DNA from: Ascoidea tarda (nom. inval.)
Taxonomy: Eukaryota > Ascomycota > Saccharomycetes > Ascoideales > Ascoideaceae
Length of the DNA stretch: 58,478 nucleotides
NCBI GenBank assembly: GCA_030560485.1
Contig: JAKTTS010000029.1
Span: 1 to 58,478 of the forward strand
Reading direction: 5' to 3'
Shown here: positions 1 to 8,949 of the stretch, piece by piece
Position numbering within the stretch: the first letter of the stretch is position 1
Layout: each line of letters opens with the position of its first letter
Position numbers and translations under genes: made by a program
The notes under the pieces: model-generated
Seen by the model: the letters and a program-made list of their open reading frames with translations, nothing else
The model's database searches: none
What the model was told of the DNA's origin: nothing

Positions 1-638
1 TTATTAGAATGTCACCATCTATCGTTTTGTTCTCCTTTTTTTGTTGAAGTATGCCTTTTTGGAAGATCGATATCAATCAATATCACCATATCAATACAAT
101 AAATGGTTGAAAAGTTGTGTAGTGAAACAAAAAAGCAATTACTTTTTGTTAGCAACTCGTGTACTGCAGAGAGCGCGTGAATGTGCGGTAGAAAACAGCT
201 CCTGCAGTCTGAGGCCAAGACCCTGCGTCAGCTCAAAAAGGCTTGTTTCTTGCTGTGTTTAGGGCTTTTATTTATTTCCAAATTGGTTGATGGCTTTGGT
301 TCATCAGTCCTAATTTTCATAGCTGGAACTTGATGACAATGAGCTAGAAATTGTGGTATTAAATATACTCAAAGAAATTGACATGCTAAAGGCAATTGAA
401 GATGATGAAATAGGTGGGCTTAATCATACTACTGCTTGTCATCCGTTGTTTAAAAATATAAATTTTTTGATATGGACTTAAAAGTGAAAACTTTAGCAGT
501 GAATGTAGTAATCACCAATAGCAAATTTCATCTTTCTCAAGGAGATTCAACATGTCATAATATTATGGTTAAAGATGATTTAAGTGTCGTAATATTGACT
601 TGCAATGTATGGGTTTCTTATCTGATTAGTGGGATCTC

Positions 639-830
639 ATGATAATATTCCTTAAACCCAGTCCGGATTTCACTCTCTCCAAACGTTTCGTGTTAGATAC
701 TGATATATCTAAAGTAACTATAATACTTTATAATTTTGTTTTATTATTCGGTGTGCATCTTATGGATAAAAACAATCTATGTTGTGTAGTCTTTTATTCT
801 ATAAAACATTTTCCAGACTCGTATTTCTAA
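639..830 (+). mobile_element. Relic of a Ty3/gypsy-type retroelement (RT/RNase H junction)
   Basis: The translated stretch reads like the end of a Ty3/gypsy reverse transcriptase passing into RNase H: a PDF-x-x-SK-x-FVLDTDIS segment resembles the family pattern PDFSKPFxLxTDAS, and VVFYSIKHFPDSYF resembles the following (I/V)AYxSRKLxxxExNY block. No long terminal repeats, integrase or capsid segment could be recognised around it. The element is a short, broken, old fragment. The family assignment rests on my reading of the motif pattern only. Confidence 0.5.
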
Positions 831-2190
831 GTTAAAACCAATATACATTTTAATTAATGATCTAAATTTAATCTTTTTGCCCTATTTTGGTTGTCGTTCC
901 ATTATCGTCAATCTCATTAGTCTATCAAAGTCAAATCTATAAAACATACAATCGAAGATATATATCTTGCAGTCCAAGTGAAATCCAAAAAGAGAGAAGA
1001 TTAATCTCAATCAATATTAATGCTCAAATACTAAAAAGTAATATAATTTAAAACTAATTGAATCATTGGCTTACTAGGACTTTGTTGTTTGTATTTGAGA
1101 TGTTGGGTAGTGAAGATTCTTCAGAAAAAGCTGTTTTACATTAAAGAACTCATTATATGTTCAATAGGACAATGATCTGTCACTCGGTAAAAATTAAATT
1201 ATCAACTCAAGATGAAATGCACATTTAGTAGTTACTATTTAAGAAATTTGAACATGTAGACAACAGTTGATAAACAGCAAAAAGCCAAATCAAAACACAT
1301 CATTAATATCGAATCAAAGGAATTCTACAAATAACTTTTTTGGACACTAGAACGAAAATGTCAAAATAATTATAACTACAATATAAAGAAACAATAAATG
1401 CAAAATTAATACAAGCAGATCATCTCTGTTAAAACCGTAGTACAACCGGAAAAATCGAAACATTTAATTCAGAAACCAAATCTCAATCCAAAGCCTCAAT
1501 ACATTATGTGTATGCAAATGATTGTATTGTAATCCAGCTTCTTTTAGGTGTTTAGTTGATAGGAAACTTAAAAAAAATACTTTTAAACATATCATACCAA
1601 AGAAATCAGTCAGAATTCAGTTTTATGCTACTTCTGGATTTATTGGTGAATAAAGAAAAATACCAATAATCGACAACAGAATTGTATTACAAGGACTGAA
1701 ATACAACTGATTTATATTTTAAGAACAATTTTACTCAACCAATCTGAATTAGAAGCAAATCAATCGATATATCCAACGGATTACAGCTCATCATCAAATC
1801 GGCATTAGTTAAGCACCTAATAGTATCAAACAAGTTTAAAAAAATTTAGCTAAACAACACAGAAAATACAATTATTCAATATGAAGCAAAGCAATAAACG
1901 GATAACAGTTCTATCATGTCTGCTGGATTGATTATTATCAAAGCAATTCAAAAAGTATTCAATATCAATTTATTTATTTTGATTAACATTGATACATCGT
2001 CCATCTGATTTATTTTGTTTCCCCATAGATTTAGATTTTAATGTGGTACTAATGATACGTTTTAAAACATCTATTCAATTAGAAACGATAATCAAAGTTC
2101 TTAGATTAATTGCAGCTGAAGTATCAATAAGTCTAACCCAGCCGAATAGATTTACGTATCTCAAACACGTTAAATTGGGAAAACTGAAAT

Positions 2191-2254
2191 AGTTTTTGAG
2201 GAAAATGTCAAACTATTATTTTAGTTTTTGAGGAAAATGTCAAACTATTATTTT
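2191..2254. repeat. Perfect 32-bp tandem duplication
   Basis: Two identical 32-bp units (2191-2222 and 2223-2254) start with agtttttgaggaaaatg and end with ctattatttt; the first bases of a third copy follow. It lies just after a short plus-strand open frame that ends at about 2192. Perfect identity suggests a recent slippage-type duplication. Confidence 0.95.
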
Positions 2255-2290
2255 AGTTTTATCCACTCGTCCCATGTTCTACCATTACTT

Positions 2291-2715
2291 CTAAAGATTT
2301 GATGCTTTAAAGCTAATCTCTAAGGATGATGTATTTTGATTGACAGTCGGATCCAAAGCATTGATTGGTGCTTCTAGTTCTGTGGAAGAGAATTCAGTGT
2401 CATTTGAATCAATAACCACTTTTGGTGGAGCGATGTTTTGAGGATTTGGTAGCAGCAAGAATAGAGGAATATTAGGGTGAAAGGTGTCTTTTTGTAATTT
2501 GCAATCGATGTTTTCTTCGTCTTTGATTGCTGGCTCTAACCTGGTAGGGTCAACAATTGTAGCCTCAAAATCAACTTCAAAGTCGACCTTGAGATAGAAT
2601 TCATCTCATCCTCATCTCACGTCCAGCTCCAGTTATATCTTTCTCAAAAAGCTTCTGTTTATTCCATACTTTTTCTTTTTCTTTCTTCAGATCCCCTATT
2701 TATACGCTGCTCCAT
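2291..2715 (-). CDS. Possible small spliced gene or gene remnant, unrecognised
   Basis: A 104-codon stop-free minus-strand frame (2605 down to the TAG at 2293-2291) has protein-like composition, with segments such as DFEVDFEATIVDPTRLEP and FHPNIPLFLLLPNPQN and no homopolymer runs, but it lacks an ATG. One way to give it a start is an exon from an ATG at 2715 to 2670 (MEQRINRGSEERKRK), a GTATGG donor at 2669 and a GAG acceptor ending at 2605. That gives 119 codons including the last partial one. The putative 64-bp intron has no good branch site, and the start would lie only 80 bp from PCC1, overlapping its likely promoter. It could equally be a truncated duplicate of a host gene. I do not recognise the protein. 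Confidence 0.3.
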
Positions 2716-2795
2716 TTTGGGTGTTTAACAAAAAAAAAAAAAAGCTTACTCTCTTTTTCCTGTTTGTTCTTGTTTATTCTTTCTGGGCCTATAAA

Positions 2796-3151
2796 ATGTC
2801 TTTCACCTCCTCTTTGTATGTTTTTTTGTTTGATCTCTTTTCTTCTGTTTTTTGCTTTTTTACTAATGCACCATTCCTATTCGTATTCCACTCATTCTCA
2901 TCTCCTTTGCAAGAACTCTTAATATCCCCTTTCAATCGCAAAATCAAGCTTCCATAGCTTTAAAAACGTTATCTGTGGATCCAATCTTAAGACCTGATGA
3001 CGCGAAACTATCTTATCTGATTTCTTACATTAACAACTGTCATTATCTACTTATAAATTTATACGCCATATCTGACAGAGTTCTTAGAGTACTAGCCAAT
3101 AACATCATTGCATCTTTGAAAACAATTGTTGAATGCTTTGATGAATTTTAA
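2796..3151 (+). CDS. PCC1: Pcc1, KEOPS/EKC complex subunit (one intron)
   Basis: Pcc1 is the small dimerising subunit of the KEOPS/EKC complex, which makes the t6A modification on ANN-decoding tRNAs and also affects telomeres and transcription. Exon 1 is 2796-2815 and starts ATGTCTTTCACC. The intron is 2816-2913 (98 bp), with a GTATGT donor, a perfect TACTAAT branch site at 2861-2867 and an AAG acceptor. Exon 2 is 2914-3151. The spliced product is 85 aa, close to the 88 aa of S. cerevisiae Pcc1. Family landmarks as I remember them are LNIPF near the N-terminus, LSVDPILRP, and the C-terminal SDRVLRV...IIASLKTIVE block. It converges on the ESL-type gene. One CTG codon (3017-3019) falls where S. 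cerevisiae has Ser. Confidence 0.93.
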
Positions 3152-3434
3152 CAATTCGAATTTGATCTTGGTCATCAAAATATATATATTGCATACATAA
3201 TCAAATATATATATGTTCATATACTTCCTAATCACAAAACACATCAGGCAATTGTATTGATATTATAAATGGCTACATACTGAATAGCCTAATAGAATTC
3301 CATCAAAACTATCTTCACAAATCGCTACACTGTAAAGATTTGTCAAATTCTGAAGTCAGGTTGCATCTCATTTCGTATCGCATCAAATGCCCATCATCAT
3401 ACCTATTTGCCCATCTATAATCTCACCAATAATC

Positions 3435-6400
3435 TCAATCAACACAATGACTTTCCATATTAGTTTTCTCTAAATTGTAAAATAGCCATTTACTTTGATA
3501 CGCATTCATCCCTAATGATCTGGTTCGTAATCTCAAATTTCGATCGTCAGATATCAATATATTAAATTTAAATGTACTAATATCATGCACAGAAAAAAAT
3601 CTATCGTCTTCATCTTTAGAACTTTTGTTGCTCAATCTATTTTCAGCTTCAATATTGTGCGTTAGATCTTTCTCTTTAATATGTTGATAATTTCCATTCT
3701 TATCAATATAATTATAGTATTCTTCTTCAGTATCTGAATCCACTTTAAATACAACTCCTCCATTTTTATTTTCATTGCCATTATTATTATTATTGAGAGC
3801 AGTACTATTAGTATTATTTCCATTGGCTTCGTTTGCAATTTCACTATTACTGTTATTACCACCAAGTGTTTGACACTTACTAAAATAATAACGCCTTATT
3901 ATCTCGTTATTTTTTAACAACCCATTCAAAATTAAATCATCAATAGGCTTTGTAAATGAAGTGTAATTGTTCCCACTTAGGCTTAGTATACTTTCAATGT
4001 TAGCATCTTGGTTCTCACTTAGGCTTTTGGCTCTAGTTCCGTCTACTTTTGATAAATAAAACAATAGTCGCTCGTCAAACTGGTTAACCCCGTTGTTAAT
4101 ACTTTCTTGATGGTCATAAAATCCAGTTTTACTCAAATAGAGTTCATTATCATTCCATAGGTTTTTAATTGTTATTACGCATCTAGTTGCCGAATCTGAT
4201 AAAAATCCATCCTGTGATTTTCTCAAAGATCTTAACTCCTGATAAACAACTAACGGTAAACATATTTTTAGCTTTAATTTTCGTTTTTTATGTGTTTTTT
4301 CTTGTGGTGCATCAATAGTTAATAATTTTATAAATTTATTTCCACCTATCCCGCCTCTACTCAATGTGCAACTTTTAAAAATTTTATAAATTTTTCCACA
4401 ATTTTTGATCCAACAGTTGGTATCAAAAGTTATAAACGTTATTGCTGTATCAATATCACTAGATATATTTCCTTTGAATCCTGCTATAATTGGTTTTTTC
4501 AGCATATTTAGCGTTCTAACTAATGGTGAATTATCATTGGTTAATTTATCCAATCCCACTAAGTTGGAATTTATTGAAAAATTATTATTTTCTGAATTGA
4601 TATTATTTTTATTACTATTATTATGATCTCTAATATCATTATTATAACCCAAATAATTGCTCTCAACACCATTGTTATCTGAATTATTACTTTCAACCTC
4701 TGAGATTGCTGTTCCATACTGAGAATGTAGTTCAATATCACTAGAAATCGATGGCGAGTTCTTTATCTGGCTATCATAATTATTTTCGTAAATACTGCCA
4801 TCAAGTGCCGGCTTAGGATTAAAATTAATATTTGAGTTTTCGCTGGTATCCTCCCTTTGACTCAATTTTAATTGCTCCATATAAAATTCATAATTGCGAT
4901 CAGACATCAAAAAGACGTCAATATTAAATCCGTAATCATTTTCTGAATTGTAAAAGTTCTTGGAGCTAATATCTTCTTGTAGATGAGTAATTCTGCTGTT
5001 TGTGACAAATTCAAAAATTAAAGTGTTTTTTCTTTTAACTTCATCTTCTGTGGCAGGAGGAATATTCGCCGATTTTGCTTTAAACGAGGAATTACCAGTA
5101 TTAGCTGTTGCAGAAGTGTTTTGTCTATTAGTTACAGTGGCAAAATTTGCAGCTTGTCTATCATAAGTAAACCTTCTGTGGTTTAGTTTTAATCCAAAAT
5201 TAGGAAACTTTTCCTCAATATAAAATGCCAACAAAATTATTCTTAAAATTCTTTCTTTTTCTAACTTATTGAATTGGGTTTTGTTTCGAAAATCAGTTAT
5301 CTCTTCTTTCTCAATTTCAATAAATTTATTATTAGAAATATTATGTTTATCAACTCTATTGTTATTGATATAGTTTAGCATTATTTGCAATTTGTCTAGA
5401 GCACTTGAAATTTTGTTATTAGTTCTATCTCCAGACTCATCTTCGCTGAACAAATTTTTAAAATAATTATAGTTTGTGTTATTTGTTCTTTGGACGTTTT
5501 CTCTGTATTTAGTTGAATTGGGGTTGGAGTTGTATTCGAAAATTTTAACATTACCTTGATATAATTTTTCGCCATCCATTGAGAAATCTGATAAAATATC
5601 TTTACCTTTCCAGCCAGCTAGTTCCAAATTTAAGTAATTTTGTTTCTCATCAATGAAATTGTACCATAAAGAACCCCAACATTTCCAGACTTCAATTAGG
5701 CTTTCATTTTGATTAAAATGATCCAAATAACCATCGAAACCCATTTTATAAAATGATTTAATTTTATTGATTAAATTTTCAAAGACTAGTAATCTTTTTT
5801 CTTCCTTATTTAAGTTGAGATTAATAATATCATCAGTTAAATTAGTTTCTGATTTCAATAGGTCGTTTAATTTGAAACCTAGTGATAAAATATCCAAGTC
5901 AAAATTGTCTCTGGCTTCACTAACCCAATAATTCAAATAATTTATTAAACTATTCCAGGGAAAGAATCTTTTTAATATGATGCCCAATAAAACCGGTTCA
6001 GCTTTCGGATACTTTTCTAGAGCTTTACCAATTGAGATTAGAAAATAGAGCCAGACAATTACATGAGGAGTTGATACTGATTTATAAGGACCATTGAAGA
6101 ATTTTTTTAGCATTGAGAAAGATAATTCAATAGAAGATTTATTAATAAACTGTAGGGATTCATACCATTTTAGATCTGATAATTGAGAAGCTATGGGATA
6201 AGTATCATCTTGCAATGATTTGGAAGTGTTTTGTTGAGAGTCATTTTGATTTTGGGATACAGAAGAGTTTCTACTTTGAGAGAGAATATTATCGTTTTCA
6301 GATTGATTTTGATTTTGATTTTGATTTTGATTTTGATTTTGTTGTTGTTGTTGCTGCTGCTGCTGCTGCAATAGTTTTCTGTTTTTTTTATTGTCCTTTC

Positions 6401-8642
6401 TTTCTTTTCTTTCTTTAAGCGCAATTGGCAATTCAAATAAAATACTAAATAGAGATTTGAAATTCAAAACGCCAAAGCCTACAATTTGCCAGATGTTGAT
6501 CAAAGCTAGATTACCACTTTTATTAAACCAAAAATTTAACAATTCATGAGACGGGTTCGTGATCAAGATAGAACTTGAATTTCCAACGTTTCTATCAAAA
6601 AAAGATATTTTGGTTGTTATTAAAGAAGAGTTGTTTTGCTGATTATTGTTGGGACTTAAAGAGTTTTGAGTGTTGTTTATGTTGGAAAGGGGAACATTTG
6701 AGTTTGTGGGAGAGGTGTTTGTTGAAGAGTTGTAGTATAAATTTTGTTGTTGTTGTTGAGAAGTTATTGGAGCAAGATCTATGCAACCGAAGTTCAAGGC
6801 AAAGGTGGAGACGATATTCACCAAGTTATCATTTGAGTCGAAATTATTGACGAGTAGAATTTTATTGATTTTGATGTAGTCTAGAATTATGAGCTCCCAA
6901 TTTATGATATCGTTTGAGTTATTCATAGTGGTAATGTTGTTGTTTAGCAAAGAAGAAGCGTAAGAGTAGTCGTTGAAATTGTTTGAGTTTGTTGAGTTGT
7001 TTGGGATTAGATTTGGCAAGCCGTAGTTGTTTAATTGAGCGGAGCCGGTATTGGTGGTTGTGTTGGGAGGGATATTGCTTGAGTTGTTGATTGGAATAGA
7101 AATTTTGCATTGGTTGAAAATATTGTCTAAGACCATTCTTAGATATTGGCCGGTGGGAACAAAACAGTCTTTAACAAAAACGGATTTTCCAAGATTGACC
7201 AAGCTTTCAAGGTTTAAGTTTAAGTTTTTGTTGTTATAGTTATAGTTTGAAGGGTCGAATTGAAAAGGCAGGTTGTTCTGGTTCAAGTTGTTTAGGTTAT
7301 TTAGGTTATTTAGGTTGTTTAGATTTGCAATTGTGTTTATGTTTTGTATATTTTGCAGAGGATTGTTTGGGTTGATTGGGGTGAGATTATTGGGGTTATT
7401 GGATGTTGAGGTTGAAGAAGAGTTGTTGTAGTTTGTTGGTTGTTGGACGGTGGCTAGATGGTAGTAGATTTTGCCATGGCCATATGATCTTGAGATTGTT
7501 TTCAAGTACCAATATTCAGAGGAGATTCTCCACTCAATGTACGAAGAGGGAAATAAAGCTATGGACATTCTGGACAAATCAGCAATTTTTTCGTACCACC
7601 AATTCTGAAAATCAGAGATGAGGTTAAGGGTTTGGTTGTTGACATCAGGAGGATTGATATCTAGCTGGTTGAAGGAGGAGGGCAAATTTGGATTTGAGGA
7701 AGAGATGTTGTTGATGTAGTAGTAGTAGTTGTTGAATTTTTTGATTAGATGGTTGTTGTATATGTCGATTGATTTGATTTTAGAGTTTGTAGAAAAGTAG
7801 TTTGATAGCTCTAGAGACAAGTTATTATTTAGTTCTACAAGAATCGAGAGCAAGGAAAAACAGTAGGTGATAAAGTTGGCGCAGATTTCGGTCTCTGACT
7901 CGTTATTTAAAGGGGGGATTTGACTGGAGTTATTGTTTGAAGAGATGTTTTCTGAAATATTGAGAGATAGAGGGTTTGAAGAGACGTTGTTTGAAGCAGC
8001 GGTTTCGTTGTTGTTGTTGTTGTTATTGTTGTTGTTGTTGTTGTTGCTGTTGCTGGTGTTGATGTTGTTTGAGTTCAAGTAGGGCAAACTAAAGATGTTT
8101 TTAATGATTTCTAGGAAATTGATGATGCCGTAAATCCACAACCTTCTGGAGATTTTGTAAATATGCAATAGCTGGTAGCCGTAGTTGACGGCCAAGATGT
8201 TTTTGACATTTTCAAACTGTGTGTCGTTGTTAGCAGCAGTGTTGGAGTTGGAGTTGGAGCTGTCGACAGCAGGGTTTGTGCTGGAGTTGAGGAAGTCAGA
8301 CTGGAGAGAGAGGGAAGAGGAGTTGCCACGAAGACAGTACTTGATGAAGTCGTAGTAGGCCTCCAATAGCTTGAGGTTGTAGTGATAGGTTATGGACAAG
8401 TTGGAGCGGATTGAGTCGTTGAGGTCAGCAATTGAGGTGTTTGCGACGCGAGGCAGGTCAGAAGAGGGATCGGAAGGGTGGGAGGAGAAGGAGGAGGCAG
8501 AGAAGTAGCTGGTGATTTGCAGGTTGATGAGCTGGTTCAAGTCGTGGTTCTTCTTCTCGAGATCGAGGATCTTCTGGTAGGACAGCTGGAGGTTGTCGGC
8601 GAGATAGCCGTTGAAGGGGAAGGAGGAGGGAGAGGCGTCCAT
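3435..8642 (-). CDS. ESL1/ESL2: Est1/SMG-like protein with C-terminal PIN domain (Esl1/Esl2 type)
   Basis: This 1735-aa protein resembles yeast Esl1/Esl2, relatives of SMG5/6 and Est1 linked to adaptive gene expression. An Est1-type helical region lies around residues 350-400 (ALFPSSYIEWRISSEYWYLK, then GKIYYHLA). The C-terminal PIN nuclease-like domain spans roughly residues 1400-1725, with the expected acidic positions in FDTNCW, YQELRSLRKS, PIDDLILNG and ISDDRNLR, so the fold may be catalytic. Between them are long low-complexity segments: poly-Asn, repeated NLNN, and a Gln run followed by repeated NQ near residue 760. It is much longer than the ~1100-1200 aa of the S. cerevisiae proteins. 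The first ATG is at 8642; the frame stays open a few codons further upstream without another ATG. It shares a divergent 307-bp promoter with HRP1. Confidence 0.85.
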   Translation of the reverse strand: MDASPSSFPFNGYLADNLQLSYQKILDLEKKNHDLNQLINLQITSYFSASSFSSHPSDPSSDLPRVANTSIADLNDSIRSNLSITYHYNLKLLEAYYDFIKYCLRGNSSSLSLQSDFLNSSTNPAVDSSNSNSNTAANNDTQFENVKNILAVNYGYQLLHIYKISRRLWIYGIINFLEIIKNIFSLPYLNSNNINTSNSNNNNNNNNNNNNNETAASNNVSSNPLSLNISENISSNNNSSQIPPLNNESETEICANFITYCFSLLSILVELNNNLSLELSNYFSTNSKIKSIDIYNNHLIKKFNNYYYYINNISSSNPNLPSSFNQLDINPPDVNNQTLNLISDFQNWWYEKIADLSRMSIALFPSSYIEWRISSEYWYLKTISRSYGHGKIYYHLATVQQPTNYNNSSSTSTSNNPNNLTPINPNNPLQNIQNINTIANLNNLNNLNNLNNLNQNNLPFQFDPSNYNYNNKNLNLNLESLVNLGKSVFVKDCFVPTGQYLRMVLDNIFNQCKISIPINNSSNIPPNTTTNTGSAQLNNYGLPNLIPNNSTNSNNFNDYSYASSLLNNNITTMNNSNDIINWELIILDYIKINKILLVNNFDSNDNLVNIVSTFALNFGCIDLAPITSQQQQQNLYYNSSTNTSPTNSNVPLSNINNTQNSLSPNNNQQNNSSLITTKISFFDRNVGNSSSILITNPSHELLNFWFNKSGNLALINIWQIVGFGVLNFKSLFSILFELPIALKERKERKDNKKNRKLLQQQQQQQQQQNQNQNQNQNQNQSENDNILSQSRNSSVSQNQNDSQQNTSKSLQDDTYPIASQLSDLKWYESLQFINKSSIELSFSMLKKFFNGPYKSVSTPHVIVWLYFLISIGKALEKYPKAEPVLLGIILKRFFPWNSLINYLNYWVSEARDNFDLDILSLGFKLNDLLKSETNLTDDIINLNLNKEEKRLLVFENLINKIKSFYKMGFDGYLDHFNQNESLIEVWKCWGSLWYNFIDEKQNYLNLELAGWKGKDILSDFSMDGEKLYQGNVKIFEYNSNPNSTKYRENVQRTNNTNYNYFKNLFSEDESGDRTNNKISSALDKLQIMLNYINNNRVDKHNISNNKFIEIEKEEITDFRNKTQFNKLEKERILRIILLAFYIEEKFPNFGLKLNHRRFTYDRQAANFATVTNRQNTSATANTGNSSFKAKSANIPPATEDEVKRKNTLIFEFVTNSRITHLQEDISSKNFYNSENDYGFNIDVFLMSDRNYEFYMEQLKLSQREDTSENSNINFNPKPALDGSIYENNYDSQIKNSPSISSDIELHSQYGTAISEVESNNSDNNGVESNYLGYNNDIRDHNNSNKNNINSENNNFSINSNLVGLDKLTNDNSPLVRTLNMLKKPIIAGFKGNISSDIDTAITFITFDTNCWIKNCGKIYKIFKSCTLSRGGIGGNKFIKLLTIDAPQEKTHKKRKLKLKICLPLVVYQELRSLRKSQDGFLSDSATRCVITIKNLWNDNELYLSKTGFYDHQESINNGVNQFDERLLFYLSKVDGTRAKSLSENQDANIESILSLSGNNYTSFTKPIDDLILNGLLKNNEIIRRYYFSKCQTLGGNNSNSEIANEANGNNTNSTALNNNNNGNENKNGGVVFKVDSDTEEEYYNYIDKNGNYQHIKEKDLTHNIEAENRLSNKSSKDEDDRFFSVHDISTFKFNILISDDRNLRLRTRSLGMNAYQSKWLFYNLEKTNMESHCVD

Positions 8643-8949
8643 TGAGAACAGCGGCAGCGGCAGGACAAGAAGCACACGCAGCTCTTCTCAGCTGCTGGCT
8701 CCTTTATATCCTCCCAGGTGGTACCCGCCCTGCACGTGCGCGCAAATTTTCAGCGGCGAGTGCTGCGTGTGCGTCGTGCTTCCCAGCGTTTTGCCAGCGT
8801 CTTCTTCTCCAGCTCCAGTACCACCTCCAGCAGCACCATCATCAGCACCTTTCCAGCACCACCCCCTATATACTGTTAGAATAGTCTTCCCTATCTAGTT
8901 ATATACCATATATCTGTTCTAATACATATCCCAATCTTCCTCTCCAAAA
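8643..8949. promoter_or_regulatory. Divergent promoter, ESL-type gene / HRP1
   Basis: This is a GC-rich island in an AT-rich genome, containing a CACGTG palindrome at 8733-8738 set in GC-rich sequence. A TATAAA element for the minus-strand gene lies at 8708-8703, and a TATATA for HRP1 at 8867-8872, about 80 bp upstream of its ATG. CACGTG is the binding site of Cbf1/Pho4-type bHLH factors. Confidence 0.7.

Larger units (their letters stand above)
1..2290. other. Gene-poor, decayed stretch
   Basis: No convincing intact gene is visible on either strand. Open frames are short and lack the Asn/Ser-rich or family-typical character of the genes further right. The only recognisable coding signal is a reverse transcriptase/RNase H-like fragment at about 639-830, plus a 32-bp tandem duplication at 2191-2254. 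Composition is uniformly AT-rich, apart from a slightly GC-richer patch near 160-240. I read it as old intergenic or subtelomere-like sequence holding element debris; that is inference. Confidence 0.6.

Noticed and set aside
8643-8675. Upstream extension of the ESL-type frame
   Set aside because: The extra eleven codons begin with GTG; the ATG at 8642 is the first proper start.
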